DNA of 64,000 bases from an uncultured Alphaproteobacteria bacterium (GCA_934270475.1 CAKQPS010000001.1:62001-126000), one strand, 5' to 3'; positions 52,006 to 61,771 are shown, numbered from the stretch's first letter. The notes: generated by a model from the sequence alone, not told the origin. Translations and numbers: made by a program.

Positions 52006-53819
52006 TATTTTACCAAACCTTTCAAAAGATTGCCAGCTTGATTGCCCAAATCTTTTACCGTGTCTTTGGTATCGGTCAAAGATTTTTTAACGGCGTCTTT
52101 AGTATCAGAATAGGTCTTAGAAGCGTCATTTTTAACACCGCCTTCGGCAGCTTTGAAATGGCTGGCGTATGATGTTCCTTGCAATGCAGTGTGGCAAGGA
52201 GAAGAATCTGCGCTCAAAAGCATATCGCCGGCGTTATACAAGCCGCCAGTGGCAATAATACCGACCACAGCTTTAGCGGTTTGAGTTTTGTTTATGCCAA
52301 CGCTTGGATTAGACATCGTACCTGAAATACTCAGCAGCGAACCTAAAACCGAGGAAACGTTAGTATCAGTAATGCGTCCGGAGAACGGCTGCAAATCCAA
52401 GTCAATTTTTTCATTATAGAGGTTAACGCTGCCGTCAGCGACTACATAAAAATCGTTAGCATCAAAGGCAATACCTTTCGGAAATTCTGCCACGCCTTTT
52501 TTAATATCGCTGCGAACCACCGCACAATTTAAGTTCATATCTTTATTAACAATGTTTAATTTAAGGTTATTCAAAATCTGAACAATGATATTACCCTGCA
52601 GGCGCTCCAAGCTTTTTACATTCATCACAGACGGGTCAATAATTGCCACAACCTGACCATCCATATTGGCTAAATATTGGTCGGTATCTGCGCCTGAAGT
52701 GTTAAGTTTGATGTTAAAGTCAGTTTTACCGCCGCTTTTAACATACAAAACTTCATTGCCGGAATTAGCAAAATCTTTATTCAGCTTTTGCAAAACAATA
52801 TTGCTGCCGTTCAAATTAACAGCCATATTTTTAGCGTTGGCATTAAGACTTGCGCTGCCTTTAATAACACCGTCACCGCCGCTGATATTTTTTATATCAG
52901 CTTTAAATACACCGTTTTTCAAAGTTAAATCGGTTAAAATATCAGTTAAAGCCATATCAGGTGTAATATTAACGGTTTTAAGGTCAATATTAACGTCTGC
53001 GTTTACTGATTTCAGCACATCATAAGGAATCGGAGTGTTTTTAATCAGCTCATTAGCCTTAGCTTCAGAAATTAACCAGTTATTTTCAGATGTTTTTGTT
53101 TCGCTGAACTCATAAACATTCAAATTGTCGCTGGCAGCATTCAGCTTTAAATACGGTGTTTCACCGGTTAAATCAGCCGAAACATTACCATTGATTTTGT
53201 TTGATTTGTAGTTAATTTCATAAGCACCGTCCGAAGTTAAACCTTTAGAAATTCCCTTAACTCCGCCCTCATAATTCAAAGTATAGCCTAAAGCATTTAC
53301 CTGCAATGCAGCGTCGACATCGTTATACTCAGAATCTTGAATTGATTTGAAAGAAGAGGTTTTGCCTTCACCAGTAATTTGAATACCGGAAACCACAGTA
53401 TCAAAACTCATGGTAATCGGCGAATCAAAACTATCCATTCCAACAGCTAAATTTTTAATTTCTACGCTGTCTTTATCGCTGTAAAAAACATTTGTATCAG
53501 AGGTTTTAACAGTATTCACCACAATTTCTTTTTTCAAAAGCGGCAGCAAAGAAAACTGCACCTGAGCCTGACCGATTTGCGCCACCGGCTGATTATTTTC
53601 GGCTTGAGCAACCGAAACATCGTTTAACTCTATACTTGGCTTGAGTGAAACACCAATTTTCAAATCACCGTTGATTTTTACAATCATATTCGCATATTTC
53701 AAAGCCAAAGCTTCAATTTGCGGTTTATAGTTGTTAAAATTGGCTAATTTCAAAAAGGTAATCAAGCCAATCAACGGAACAAAAATGATTATTGCTAAAA
53801 CTATTAAAAATTTTTTCAT
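52005..53819 (-). CDS. AsmA-family envelope protein
   Basis: 604 aa with one N-terminal membrane anchor (MKKFLIVLAIIIFVPLIGLITFLKLANFN) and a long periplasmic beta-rich domain typical of AsmA: KPQIEALALKYANMIVKINGDLKIGVSLKPSIELNDVSV near the start and AsmA C-terminal features with GRITDTNVSSVLGSLLSISGTMSNPSVG. Members influence lipid transfer and outer-membrane assembly. Overlaps the rluC stop by four bases. Confidence 0.8.
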   Translation of the reverse strand: MKKFLIVLAIIIFVPLIGLITFLKLANFNNYKPQIEALALKYANMIVKINGDLKIGVSLKPSIELNDVSVAQAENNQPVAQIGQAQVQFSLLPLLKKEIVVNTVKTSDTNVFYSDKDSVEIKNLAVGMDSFDSPITMSFDTVVSGIQITGEGKTSSFKSIQDSEYNDVDAALQVNALGYTLNYEGGVKGISKGLTSDGAYEINYKSNKINGNVSADLTGETPYLKLNAASDNLNVYEFSETKTSENNWLISEAKANELIKNTPIPYDVLKSVNADVNIDLKTVNITPDMALTDILTDLTLKNGVFKADIKNISGGDGVIKGSASLNANAKNMAVNLNGSNIVLQKLNKDFANSGNEVLYVKSGGKTDFNIKLNTSGADTDQYLANMDGQVVAIIDPSVMNVKSLERLQGNIIVQILNNLKLNIVNKDMNLNCAVVRSDIKKGVAEFPKGIAFDANDFYVVADGSVNLYNEKIDLDLQPFSGRITDTNVSSVLGSLLSISGTMSNPSVGINKTQTAKAVVGIIATGGLYNAGDMLLSADSSPCHTALQGTSYASHFKAAEGGVKNDASKTYSDTKDAVKKSLTDTKDTVKDLGNQAGNLLKGLVK

Positions 53820-54745
53820 TTTTTATACTCCAATCCAAAAAATTCACAAGCTTCTTTATAATACTTAGGCAATTCGGCGCAAATCACCGTCTTTTTACCA
53901 TATATAGCCGATAAATCTATTTTATACGCATGTAAATATAGTTTATCCGCAACTTCTTTTAAACGGACGCGTTCCGTTCCATAATATTTATTATCTCCTA
54001 AAATCGGACAGCCCAATGCTTCGAGATGCGCGCGAATCTGATGAGTGCGTCCGGTTAAAGGAGAAGCTGCCAATAAAGCATACTTTTTAGTAGCGTTATC
54101 CAAAACTTCATAAGCTGTAACCGCTTTTTTACCGCCTTTAACAACTTCCATTTTTTCGCCGACTTTTTCCAATGGTAAATTTATTTCTCCGCTAAGTCTC
54201 TGCGGACAGCCGCGCACCAAAGCCAAATACGTTTTCTGCAAATTGTGTTCTCTAAAAGCTTTAGTTAATATTTCTGCTGATTTTCGATTGCGCGCCAACA
54301 ATAAAATACCGCTGGTTTCTTTATCTATACGATGAACTAATTTCGGTTTTTCATTGTTTTCAAATTTTAAAGCCTCTAAAAATCCGTCAATATGACGAGA
54401 GGTATTAGTTCCCCCTTGCACAGCCAATCCGGACGGTTTATTAAGAGCTATAATATCTTTATCTTTATAAATTACTAAAGACATGATGTAATCGGCATCA
54501 TTTTTACTGATATTCTCAGCTGTTTTAACGGCTTTTTCATTATCCAAAGGCGGCAAACGCAGCTCTTGACCAGCAGCTAATCTAGTAGAAGTTTCCGCTC
54601 TTTTGCCGTCAACCTTTATTTGCTTGGTACGCAGCAATTTTTGCAGCCTGCCTAAGCTCAATGACGGATATTCACGCAAAAACCAACGGTTAAGCCTTAT
54701 ACCGTCATCTTCAGATTTTATTTTAACTATTGTTACGCCTGACAT
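53816..54745 (-). CDS. rluC: 23S rRNA pseudouridine synthase RluC
   Basis: 309 aa from the ATG at 54745 (AAGGA seven bases upstream). S4 domain (RLNRWFLREYPSLSLGRLQKLLRTKQIKVDGKR) and catalytic HRIDKETSGILLLARN. The lack of a RluD-specific start and its placement by rarA and ATP12 favour RluC, the alphaproteobacterial order. Modifies 955, 2504 and 2580 of 23S rRNA in E. coli. Confidence 0.85.
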   Translation of the reverse strand: MSGVTIVKIKSEDDGIRLNRWFLREYPSLSLGRLQKLLRTKQIKVDGKRAETSTRLAAGQELRLPPLDNEKAVKTAENISKNDADYIMSLVIYKDKDIIALNKPSGLAVQGGTNTSRHIDGFLEALKFENNEKPKLVHRIDKETSGILLLARNRKSAEILTKAFREHNLQKTYLALVRGCPQRLSGEINLPLEKVGEKMEVVKGGKKAVTAYEVLDNATKKYALLAASPLTGRTHQIRAHLEALGCPILGDNKYYGTERVRLKEVADKLYLHAYKIDLSAIYGKKTVICAELPKYYKEACEFFGLEYKK

Positions 54746-54806
54746 TCTAAATTCCTTATTATAAAACTTAGGTTTATATAGCAAAATTTATTTAATTTAT
54801 AATGAA

Positions 54807-56126
54807 TTATGATGAACTTTCTTTCATTTTAGCTTGTTTTTCTTTACGCAGCTTATCAAAATATTCTATACGCTTTTTAATTTCGCGCTCAAAACCGCGG
54901 TCTACAGGATTATAATATTTAGCTCGGCTCATACCGTCAGGAAAATAATTCTGTCCAGAGAAGCCGTCTTCCAAATCCTGATCATATATATAGTCTTTTT
55001 TATATCCCAAATCTTTCATCAATTTAGTAGGAGCGTTCAAAATATGCTTTGGCGGCATCAACGAACCTGTTTGGCGGGCAGCGTTAAATGCTTTATGCAT
55101 TGCCTTATATACACTTGCAGATTTAGGAGCTGTTGCCAAATAAGCGGTTAATTGCATTATAGCCAGTTCTCCTTCTGGCGAACCCAAGCGTTCATAAGTT
55201 TCACTACAAGCAATCGCTTGATTGACAGCATTAGGGTCCGCTAAAGAAACATCTTCAACAGAAAATCTTAACAAACGGCGCAAAATATAGCGCGGATCTT
55301 CTCCTGCCACCAGCATACGCGCCACCCAATATAATGCTGCGTCGACATCGGAGCCGCGCAAAGATTTATGCACAGCCGAAATCAAATTATAATGTCCGTC
55401 GCGTCCTTTATCATAAACCGGAGCCCGTGAGCGAATAATATTCAAAATCTGCTCTTTGTTAAAAGTTTCACCATTTTGCGCATATGACCAAATATTTTCG
55501 GCAATATTTAAAATATAACGTCCGTCGCCGTCGGCAATTTCTTTAATAAAATCTCTAGCCTCTTCATCAAGCGGCAGCTTTTTTCCTTCTTCTTTTTCAG
55601 CTCTTTCCAGTAAAATTTCAAAATCATCAGGAGTCAAACGATTGAGCACAAAAACCTGACAGCGAGAAAGCAAAGCTGAATTAAGTTCAAAAGAAGGATT
55701 TTCGGTAGTGGCACCGACCAAAATAACCGTACCATCTTCTACATATGGTAAAAATCCGTCTTGCTGCGATTTATTAAAGCGATGAATTTCATCTACAAAC
55801 AACAAGGTGCCTTTGCCCTGATTGGCACGGCGTTCCTGCGCATATTGAAAAACCCGCTTCAAATCGGCAACACCGGAAAAAACAGCGGAAATTTGCTCAA
55901 AATAAAGGTTGGTATATTCGGCAATTAAACGGGCAATGGTGGTTTTGCCACACCCCGGCGGACCCCATAAAATAAAAGAGCTTATTTTGCCGGATTTCAG
56001 CATACGCCCCAAAGGAGCGTTAGCCCCGACAATTTGGTCTTGCCCGACAACTTCTTCTAATTTTGTCGGACGCAGCCTGTCTGCCAGCGGACGTTTAACT
56101 TTGTTTGAAAAAAGCGTATCTTCCAT
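54807..56126 (-). CDS. rarA: Replication-associated recombination protein RarA
   Basis: 439-aa AAA+ ATPase (also MgsA): PLADRLRPTKLEEVVGQDQIVG, Walker A GPPGCGKTT, Walker B LLFVDEIHRF, sensor 1 GATTENPSFELN, then the MgsA C-terminal domain with YDKGRDGHYNLISAVHKSLRGSDVDAALYWVARML. Acts at stalled forks. Adjacent to the pentapeptide gene (start shares one base). Confidence 0.95.
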   Translation of the reverse strand: MEDTLFSNKVKRPLADRLRPTKLEEVVGQDQIVGANAPLGRMLKSGKISSFILWGPPGCGKTTIARLIAEYTNLYFEQISAVFSGVADLKRVFQYAQERRANQGKGTLLFVDEIHRFNKSQQDGFLPYVEDGTVILVGATTENPSFELNSALLSRCQVFVLNRLTPDDFEILLERAEKEEGKKLPLDEEARDFIKEIADGDGRYILNIAENIWSYAQNGETFNKEQILNIIRSRAPVYDKGRDGHYNLISAVHKSLRGSDVDAALYWVARMLVAGEDPRYILRRLLRFSVEDVSLADPNAVNQAIACSETYERLGSPEGELAIMQLTAYLATAPKSASVYKAMHKAFNAARQTGSLMPPKHILNAPTKLMKDLGYKKDYIYDQDLEDGFSGQNYFPDGMSRAKYYNPVDRGFEREIKKRIEYFDKLRKEKQAKMKESSS

Positions 56127-57289
56127 TATATTTCCCTAGAAGAATGTGCTTGCTGCATCAGCATAGTTTTATTTTCTTTTATCTTTTCTCTAATTTGTTC
56201 ACGCATTTTTTCTTTATTTTCCCGTTCATGTTCTTCTTGGCGGCGCTCCAAAACCTCACGTTTATGCTGTTCTATGGTTTTACGCAGCTCTTCAACATTA
56301 CTTTCTTTCTTTTCAGATTTATGCGTTTCTTTATCTTTACCGAATTTTTCCATTATTTTATCATCGGAATCTCGTTTTTTGAAAGACTTAAAAATTTCTT
56401 TGCCTTTTTTGCCGATAGCTCCGATATCTAAAGTCATACTCGTGGTATCTAAATCAAAACTTTTATTTCCGCCGGTAAAGAAATCTTCAAAATCAATACC
56501 TTTCATTTTTTGCCTGCGCTTTTTATTTTTCGGCGCCAAAATCTTTTTCAATTCTAAAGCAGTCGGCACATGACCTATTGCCTGCTCAATCTGCGCCGGA
56601 GAAATAATACACTCGCTTAAATCCAATTCATAGATATTTACACCGGTAAAATCGCAGCCGGTAAAATCAACACCGCGTAAATTAACTTGCGTCAAATCAA
56701 TGCGTTTCAAATCCAGCAAAGTCAAATTCAAACGAGTTAAATTAAGCTTATACGGATAATATTTTGCTAAATATTCAACAAGTTCCTGTAATTCTTCAAT
56801 AGAAAGATTATCTAAATCGGCATCAAGCAAAATAGCATCTTGCAAATCAGCATTTTGCAGTTTAACTCCATGCATATGCGCGCCGGTAAAGTTTGTTCCG
56901 ATAAGCTGCGCCCCAACAAAAATTGCACCATCAAGGTTAGCTCCGCTGAAATCGGCGCCGCTCAAATCTGCTCCGGTAAAATTAACATTTTGCAAATTTG
57001 CGTTTTTAAAGCTGCTTTCCTGCATATTACTGCCGCTAAAATCGGCATTAGCAAAATTTTCGCCGTTAAAACTGCCGCCTTGCAGCATTTTACCCGAAAA
57101 AACAATATCGTTTACAATATGTCCGTCAGTTGATTTTTCCGAAAATTTATCAAATTGCTTAGCAATCGCCCGCCAAGATTCACTATGACCTAAAATGCTA
57201 TCCATGTCATCTTGATAGCGTTTCTCATAATATTTTTTTACCGCCTCGTCTACGGAAGATTCTTTTTTATTTTTTTTGGTCATTATCAA
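56126..57289 (-). CDS. Pentapeptide-repeat protein
   Basis: 387 aa. Residues about 65-165 and 185-230 are runs of A(D/N)LxX-type pentapeptides (GGSFNGENFANADFSGSNM, NANLQNVNFTGADLSGADFSGANLDGA, LRGVDFTGCDFTGVNI), forming a right-handed beta helix in two blocks separated by a short helical stretch. The C-terminal third is highly charged coiled coil (EELRKTIEQHKREVLERRQEEHERENKEKMREQ). Function unknown; not the Qnr length or layout. Confidence 0.8.
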   Translation of the reverse strand: MIMTKKNKKESSVDEAVKKYYEKRYQDDMDSILGHSESWRAIAKQFDKFSEKSTDGHIVNDIVFSGKMLQGGSFNGENFANADFSGSNMQESSFKNANLQNVNFTGADLSGADFSGANLDGAIFVGAQLIGTNFTGAHMHGVKLQNADLQDAILLDADLDNLSIEELQELVEYLAKYYPYKLNLTRLNLTLLDLKRIDLTQVNLRGVDFTGCDFTGVNIYELDLSECIISPAQIEQAIGHVPTALELKKILAPKNKKRRQKMKGIDFEDFFTGGNKSFDLDTTSMTLDIGAIGKKGKEIFKSFKKRDSDDKIMEKFGKDKETHKSEKKESNVEELRKTIEQHKREVLERRQEEHERENKEKMREQIREKIKENKTMLMQQAHSSREI

Positions 57290-57345
57290 AATCTTTCACT
57301 CAAAAACATTATCATTATAACGCTTTTTTTCAAGATTTACAATCG

Positions 57346-58614
57346 CTATTTATCCTTTTTAAGGCAAAACCAAACAATAATTAAACTTGGCAGGCTTAAA
57401 AATCCGCAAATTATAAAAAATACATTCCAAGAAACATATTGCGCCAACAGCCCGCTGGTTGATGAAAATATATCTCGAGACAAACTCATCACCGATGAAA
57501 GCAGCGCATACTGCGTGGCTGTATATAATTTGTTGCACAATGACGAAATGTAGGCAACTAACGCTGTTGTCGCCAAACCCGAAGAAAAGTTTTCCAGCGT
57601 TATTATCAATATAAACAAAGGCATATTGTGTCCGCACTGCGCCTGAACGGCAAACAAAAACGTGGTTAGGCATTGGGTTAAGCCAAACAGCAGCAAACTG
57701 TTTTTCAGCCCGAGTTTCATTACAATCAAACCGCCGACCAAACCACCGACAATAGCGGCAACCATACCATAAATTTTGATAACGGAGGCTATTTCTGCTT
57801 TAGAAAATCCTAAATCAACATAAAAAGGAAAGCTCATCGGTCCAAAATAGGCATTGCTCAGACGATAGGTAAAAATAAACAACAAAATCCAATACCAATG
57901 CTGACGCTTGGCAAAATCCTTAAATGGATTAACCAATGAATTTTTAATAAACGCCGCACCGTCTTTCAATTTCAGTTTATAACTTTTATAGTGATACTTC
58001 TGCGGTTCTTTAGCTAAAAGAATAGCCGTAAAACCAACCAGCAAGCCAAACGCCATAATAACATAAACTTCTGTCCAACTTAAAACCGATGCCATATAAA
58101 TAGCTCCGGCGCCGGAAAAAATTAGTCCCAAACGATATCCAAGCACATACATTGCAACACCTGACGCCTGTTTTTCCGGTTCGTTTTCAAAACTTTCCAC
58201 TCTGTACGCATCAAGCACTATATCTTGCGAGGCAGATAAAAAACTGGCGATAAAAGCAAAAAGCGCGGTGTGCAGCGTATGCTGTTCAGGGTTAGAAAAA
58301 GCAATCGCCGTTAAAGAGCAAAATAAAAGAATTTGAATAAAAACAGCCCAAGAGCGGCGGCGTCCCATTTTATACAATATCGGCAATTTTACATTATCTA
58401 TCAGCGGAGACCACGCCCATTTTAAGGAATAGGGAATTTTCACCAAAGAAAAAGCACCGATAAGCGAATATGATATATCTAAATCTTTCAGCCAAAAACT
58501 TAATGTACCGAAAACCAGCAAAAAAGGAAACCCGCTGGTAAAGCCGAGCGCAAGCAAAATTAACATTCGCTTGTTTATATAAGTGTCATATATGTAATTA
58601 AGCTGTTTAAGCAT
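57346..58614 (-). CDS. ampG: AmpG-like muropeptide permease (MFS)
   Basis: 422 aa from the ATG at 58614 (14 further codons are open). Twelve hydrophobic helices; LLALGFTSGFPFLLVFGTLSFWLKD and SLVKIPYSLKWAWSPLIDNVKLPILYKMGRRRSW are typical of AmpG, which imports GlcNAc-anhydroMurNAc peptides for wall recycling. Sub-family is by motif only; no ampD or ampC nearby. Its start overlaps dnaQ. Confidence 0.85.
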   Translation of the reverse strand: MLKQLNYIYDTYINKRMLILLALGFTSGFPFLLVFGTLSFWLKDLDISYSLIGAFSLVKIPYSLKWAWSPLIDNVKLPILYKMGRRRSWAVFIQILLFCSLTAIAFSNPEQHTLHTALFAFIASFLSASQDIVLDAYRVESFENEPEKQASGVAMYVLGYRLGLIFSGAGAIYMASVLSWTEVYVIMAFGLLVGFTAILLAKEPQKYHYKSYKLKLKDGAAFIKNSLVNPFKDFAKRQHWYWILLFIFTYRLSNAYFGPMSFPFYVDLGFSKAEIASVIKIYGMVAAIVGGLVGGLIVMKLGLKNSLLLFGLTQCLTTFLFAVQAQCGHNMPLFILIITLENFSSGLATTALVAYISSLCNKLYTATQYALLSSVMSLSRDIFSSTSGLLAQYVSWNVFFIICGFLSLPSLIIVWFCLKKDK

Positions 58615-59326
58615 TATTTTTGTTTTCACTTTCAATATCTTGCAGCCACAAAGCATTCTTTATGCTTTTGCTTAAAAAATCAATATGCGCCTGCTGTTCT
58701 TCAGCAGATATAGGGAAACTGCGTTTTTGCACATTTTCAGCGGCAAAATTAACGCTTTCCGAATGTTTCTGCGCTGTTTCTGCCGATGACTGCACAAAGT
58801 TAATACTTGGCTCATCACCGCCCAAAAGCTGCAAATAAACTTCTGCCAGCAATTGCGCATCAAGCAAAGCTCCATGGAAAGTACGCGCAGAGTTATCTAT
58901 ATTGAAACGGCGGCATAATGCGTCCAAATTGTTTCGCGCCCCTGGAAATTCATTTTTAGCAATAGCCAAAGTATCAACAACTCTATCCCATTCATAAGTC
59001 TGAAAGCCACATTTTTTAAGCTCAAAGTTAATAAACTTCAAGTCGAACGCGGCATTATGCGCCACCAAAATTCCGTCATCGCCGATAAAATCCACCCACG
59101 ACTGCGCAATTTTACTAAAAACAGGCTTATCTTTCAAAAATTCATTATCCAAACCGTGAACTTTTACCACTTCTTCCGGCACATCGCGCTCCGGATTGAT
59201 ATATTCATGATAAATTTTACCTGTCGGCAGGTGGTTAATCAATTCAACCGCGCCTATTTCTACTAATCTATCGCCGGTATCCGGATCCAAACCGGTAGTT
59301 TCCGTATCAAAACATATCTCACGCAT
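58607..59326 (-). CDS. dnaQ: DNA polymerase III epsilon subunit
   Basis: 239-aa 3'-5' proofreading exonuclease: REICFDTETTGLDPDTGDRLVEIGAVEL (Exo I with Asp and Glu), LVAHNAAFDLKFINFEL (Exo II), and FHGALLDAQLLAEVYL (Exo III). Starts one base after the coaE stop; the pair coaE-dnaQ next to the origin is a common alphaproteobacterial arrangement. Confidence 0.94.
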   Translation of the reverse strand: MREICFDTETTGLDPDTGDRLVEIGAVELINHLPTGKIYHEYINPERDVPEEVVKVHGLDNEFLKDKPVFSKIAQSWVDFIGDDGILVAHNAAFDLKFINFELKKCGFQTYEWDRVVDTLAIAKNEFPGARNNLDALCRRFNIDNSARTFHGALLDAQLLAEVYLQLLGGDEPSINFVQSSAETAQKHSESVNFAAENVQKRSFPISAEEQQAHIDFLSKSIKNALWLQDIESENKNNA

Positions 59327-59327
59327 T

Positions 59328-59909
59328 TTATATCAACTCTTCTATTATCTGTATCAATTCCGCTTTTAATAAATTTTCTGTGTTATCCGTATTTATCACC
59401 ACATCGGCAAACTGCTTTTTTTGCTCATTATCCATTTGCACAGAAACAATTTTTTCAAAATCTTCGGCGCTTATGCGGTCGCGAGTCATTACACGCTGCT
59501 TTTGAATATTTTTATCAACATCGGCTAAAATCACAGCCTGACAATATATATCCCACTTCATTTCATAAAGCAGAGCCGCGTCAAAAAAGAAAACTCGCTC
59601 TGTTTTTGCGTTTTTACGGATAACATTTAATAATTTTTGCTTCAGAAACGGATGAATTAACTTTTCCAGCCGTTTTAATTCTTGATTATTATTAAACACC
59701 AAATTTCTTAATTTTCGTTTATTAAAACTGCCGTCAGCTTCAAAAACTTCAGGAAAATTTTGCTTAATAACTTTTAAAAACGCCGGCTTATAGTATAAAT
59801 ATTTACACCATTTATCTGCGTCAAAAACAACATATCCTAAGCTTCTGATAATGTTTGATAAAAAAGTTTTACCGCAGCCGATAGAGCCAGTAATCGCAAT
59901 AATCTTCAT
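59328..59909 (-). CDS. coaE: Dephospho-CoA kinase
   Basis: 193 aa; P-loop ITGSIGCGKTFLSN, VFDADKWCKYL and the LID region with VMTRDRISAEDFEKIVSVQM. Final step of coenzyme A synthesis. First gene leftward from the candidate origin. Confidence 0.93.
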   Translation of the reverse strand: MKIIAITGSIGCGKTFLSNIIRSLGYVVFDADKWCKYLYYKPAFLKVIKQNFPEVFEADGSFNKRKLRNLVFNNNQELKRLEKLIHPFLKQKLLNVIRKNAKTERVFFFDAALLYEMKWDIYCQAVILADVDKNIQKQRVMTRDRISAEDFEKIVSVQMDNEQKKQFADVVINTDNTENLLKAELIQIIEELI

Positions 59910-60076
59910 CTTTTGCCTTATATCAAAAAGTTATGAATTTTATCCACAAATAAACCTTTAAATGTGGATAAACAATGCTTATATAAAGTTTTTAACAAAC
60001 TATTCACTTTTTGTAAAAACGTTATACAGACTTATTAACATCAGATAGTTTTTATTAAGATATGTTGAAAAAAACG

Positions 60077-60118
60077 TTAACTATTTATTAACATCTTGAA
60101 TCATTAACTTTTTATTAA
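60077..60118. promoter_or_regulatory. Tandem CtrA-type sites in oriC
   Basis: TTAACTATTTATTAA (60077-60091) and TTAACTTTTTATTAA (60104-60118), both exactly TTAA-N7-TTAA with nearly the same spacer, 27 bp centre to centre, flanking a GANTC at 60098. In Caulobacter CtrA binds such sites in the origin to silence replication. Confidence 0.65.
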
Positions 60119-60250
60119 CCTTACTAAATAATCTGTTAATGTTAGTAAGTCTGTGGATAGAATCTTATGCACATTTTACGCAAGGATAAACAATAATAAC
60201 TATTTATTTTTTTAAATTTAAAAGGGAAAATTTTTTGTGTATAAAAATGA

Positions 60251-60279
60251 TTGACTTTTGCTGGTATATTTAATATAAG
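60251..60279 (+). promoter_or_regulatory. Sigma-70 promoter of rho
   Basis: TTGACT (60251-60256), 17-bp spacer, TATAAG (60274-60279), giving a leader of roughly 58 nt before the rho ATG at 60344. Confidence 0.7.
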
Positions 60280-60343
60280 CAAAGCAACAAAACTTTCAAG
60301 TTTTACTGTTCTATTTTAACAATCTAAAAAATTTAAGGTTAAT

Positions 60344-61597
60344 ATGCATTTAAAAGAATTAAAGGAAAAGTCTCCGACCGAGCTGTTGACTCAAGCCGAA
60401 GATTTAGGGGTTGAAGACGCATCTTCTATGCGTGTTCAGGATTTGATTTTTGCCATTATGAAAAAATTGGCTGAAGTTGATACCGTTATTTGCGGTGACG
60501 GCGTTATTGAAGTTCTGCAAGACGGTTTTGGCTTTTTGCGTTCGGCTAAATCTAACTTTTTAGCCAGTCCAGATGATATATACGTTTCACCGGCTCAAGT
60601 TAAAAAATTTGGTTTGCGCACCGGTGATACGGTTGAAGGCGAAATCCGCGCGCCAAAGGACAATGAGCGCTATTTTGCTTTGACTAAAGTTAATGCTATT
60701 AACTTTGACGACCCTGAAAAATCTAAGCTGCGGGTGAATTTTGATAACTTAACGCCACTGTACCCAACAGAAAAGCTGAATTTTGATATTATTTGCGGCG
60801 ATAAAGATTACACTACCCGCGTGATTGACTTAATCGCTCCGCAAGGCAAGGGGCAGCGCGGCTTGATTGTGGCTCCTCCGCGCACTGGTAAAACCGTTAT
60901 GCTGCAAAATATTGCCCATGCAATTTCGACAAACCACCCTGAAGTATATTTAATGGTGCTGCTGATTGACGAGCGTCCGGAAGAAGTTACAGATATGACG
61001 CGTTCGGTTAAAGGCGAAGTTATTTCTTCTACCTTTGATGAGCCGGCAACACGTCACGTTCAGGTTGCTGAAATGTGCATTGAAAAGGCTAAGCGCTTGG
61101 TAGAAAATAAAAAAGACGTGGTAATTCTTTTAGATTCAATAACCCGTTTAGGACGCGCCTATAATGCAGTTGTTCCTTCATCAGGCAAGGTGCTTACCGG
61201 CGGTGTTGATGCTAACGCTCTGCAACGTCCAAAACGCCTTTTAGGTGCAGCCCGTAATGTGGAAGAAGGCGGTTCTTTGACAATTATTGCCACAGCTTTG
61301 ATTGATACAGGTTCACGCATGGACGAGGTTATTTTTGAGGAATTCAAAGGCACCGGTAACTCTGAAATCATTTTGGATAGAAAACTTACTGACAAGCGTT
61401 TGTTCCCGACTATTGATATAACCCGTTCCGGCACCCGTAAGGAAGAGCTTTTGGTTGACCGCGCTACCTTAACAAAAATGTGGGTTCTGCGCCGCGTCTT
61501 AATGCAAATGGGCATGACCGACGGTATGGAATTTTTGTTAGATAAGCTGCGGCAGACGAAGAATAATGCGGACTTTTTCCAAAACATGAACTCATAG
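60344..61597 (+). CDS. rho: Transcription termination factor Rho
   Basis: 417-aa hexameric RNA helicase. N-terminal RNA-binding domain (LFAIMKKLAEVDTVICGDGVIEVLQDGFGFLRSAKSNFLASPDDIYVS), Walker A APPRTGKTVML, Walker B VVILLDSITRLGRAYN, Q-loop/R-loop GKVLTGGVDANALQRPKR and the terminal EEFKGTGNSEIILDRKL. Complete, no insertion. Rho lies right of the origin and reads away from it. Confidence 0.98.
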   Translation: MHLKELKEKSPTELLTQAEDLGVEDASSMRVQDLIFAIMKKLAEVDTVICGDGVIEVLQDGFGFLRSAKSNFLASPDDIYVSPAQVKKFGLRTGDTVEGEIRAPKDNERYFALTKVNAINFDDPEKSKLRVNFDNLTPLYPTEKLNFDIICGDKDYTTRVIDLIAPQGKGQRGLIVAPPRTGKTVMLQNIAHAISTNHPEVYLMVLLIDERPEEVTDMTRSVKGEVISSTFDEPATRHVQVAEMCIEKAKRLVENKKDVVILLDSITRLGRAYNAVVPSSGKVLTGGVDANALQRPKRLLGAARNVEEGGSLTIIATALIDTGSRMDEVIFEEFKGTGNSEIILDRKLTDKRLFPTIDITRSGTRKEELLVDRATLTKMWVLRRVLMQMGMTDGMEFLLDKLRQTKNNADFFQNMNS

Positions 61598-61622
61598 AGG
61601 CTTGTCTAGCTGGTATCTGCTG

Positions 61623-61671
61623 GGAATTTTTTCGCTCATGTACCTTATTGTACATAGCGCTTAAAAATTCC
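61623..61671. repeat. Long inverted repeat after rho
   Basis: GGAATTTTTTCGCTCATGTAC and GTACATAGCGCTTAAAAATTCC flank a 6-nt loop, forming a stem of about 21 bp with small mismatches. No T run follows, so it is not a simple terminator. It may be an RNA stabiliser, or one copy of a dispersed palindromic element. The 174-bp gap 61598-61771 has no other gene. Confidence 0.6.
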
Positions 61672-61771
61672 GTCGCATCTACACACGCTATTCAAACCTC
61701 TAAGATTGGATTCCGGTTTCATTAAATGGCAAATTTATGCGGAGTTTTCAAGCTCAGCCCTTTGATATTTA

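Larger units (their letters stand above)
59910..60343. other. oriC: Candidate chromosomal replication origin
   Basis: 434-bp AT-rich, gene-free region between divergent coaE and rho. DnaA boxes: TTATCCACA at 59940-59948, its inverse TGTGGATAA at 59963-59971, TGTGGATAG at 60152-60160 (8/9) and TTATGCACA at 60165-60173. CtrA-type sites TTAA-N7-TTAA lie at 60077-60091 and 60104-60118. CcrM-type GANTC lies at 60098-60102 and 60160-60164. The stretch between is nearly pure A/T with GTTAA / TTAAC repeats, suitable for unwinding. Flanking genes are those found beside oriC in alphaproteobacteria. Confidence 0.85.
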
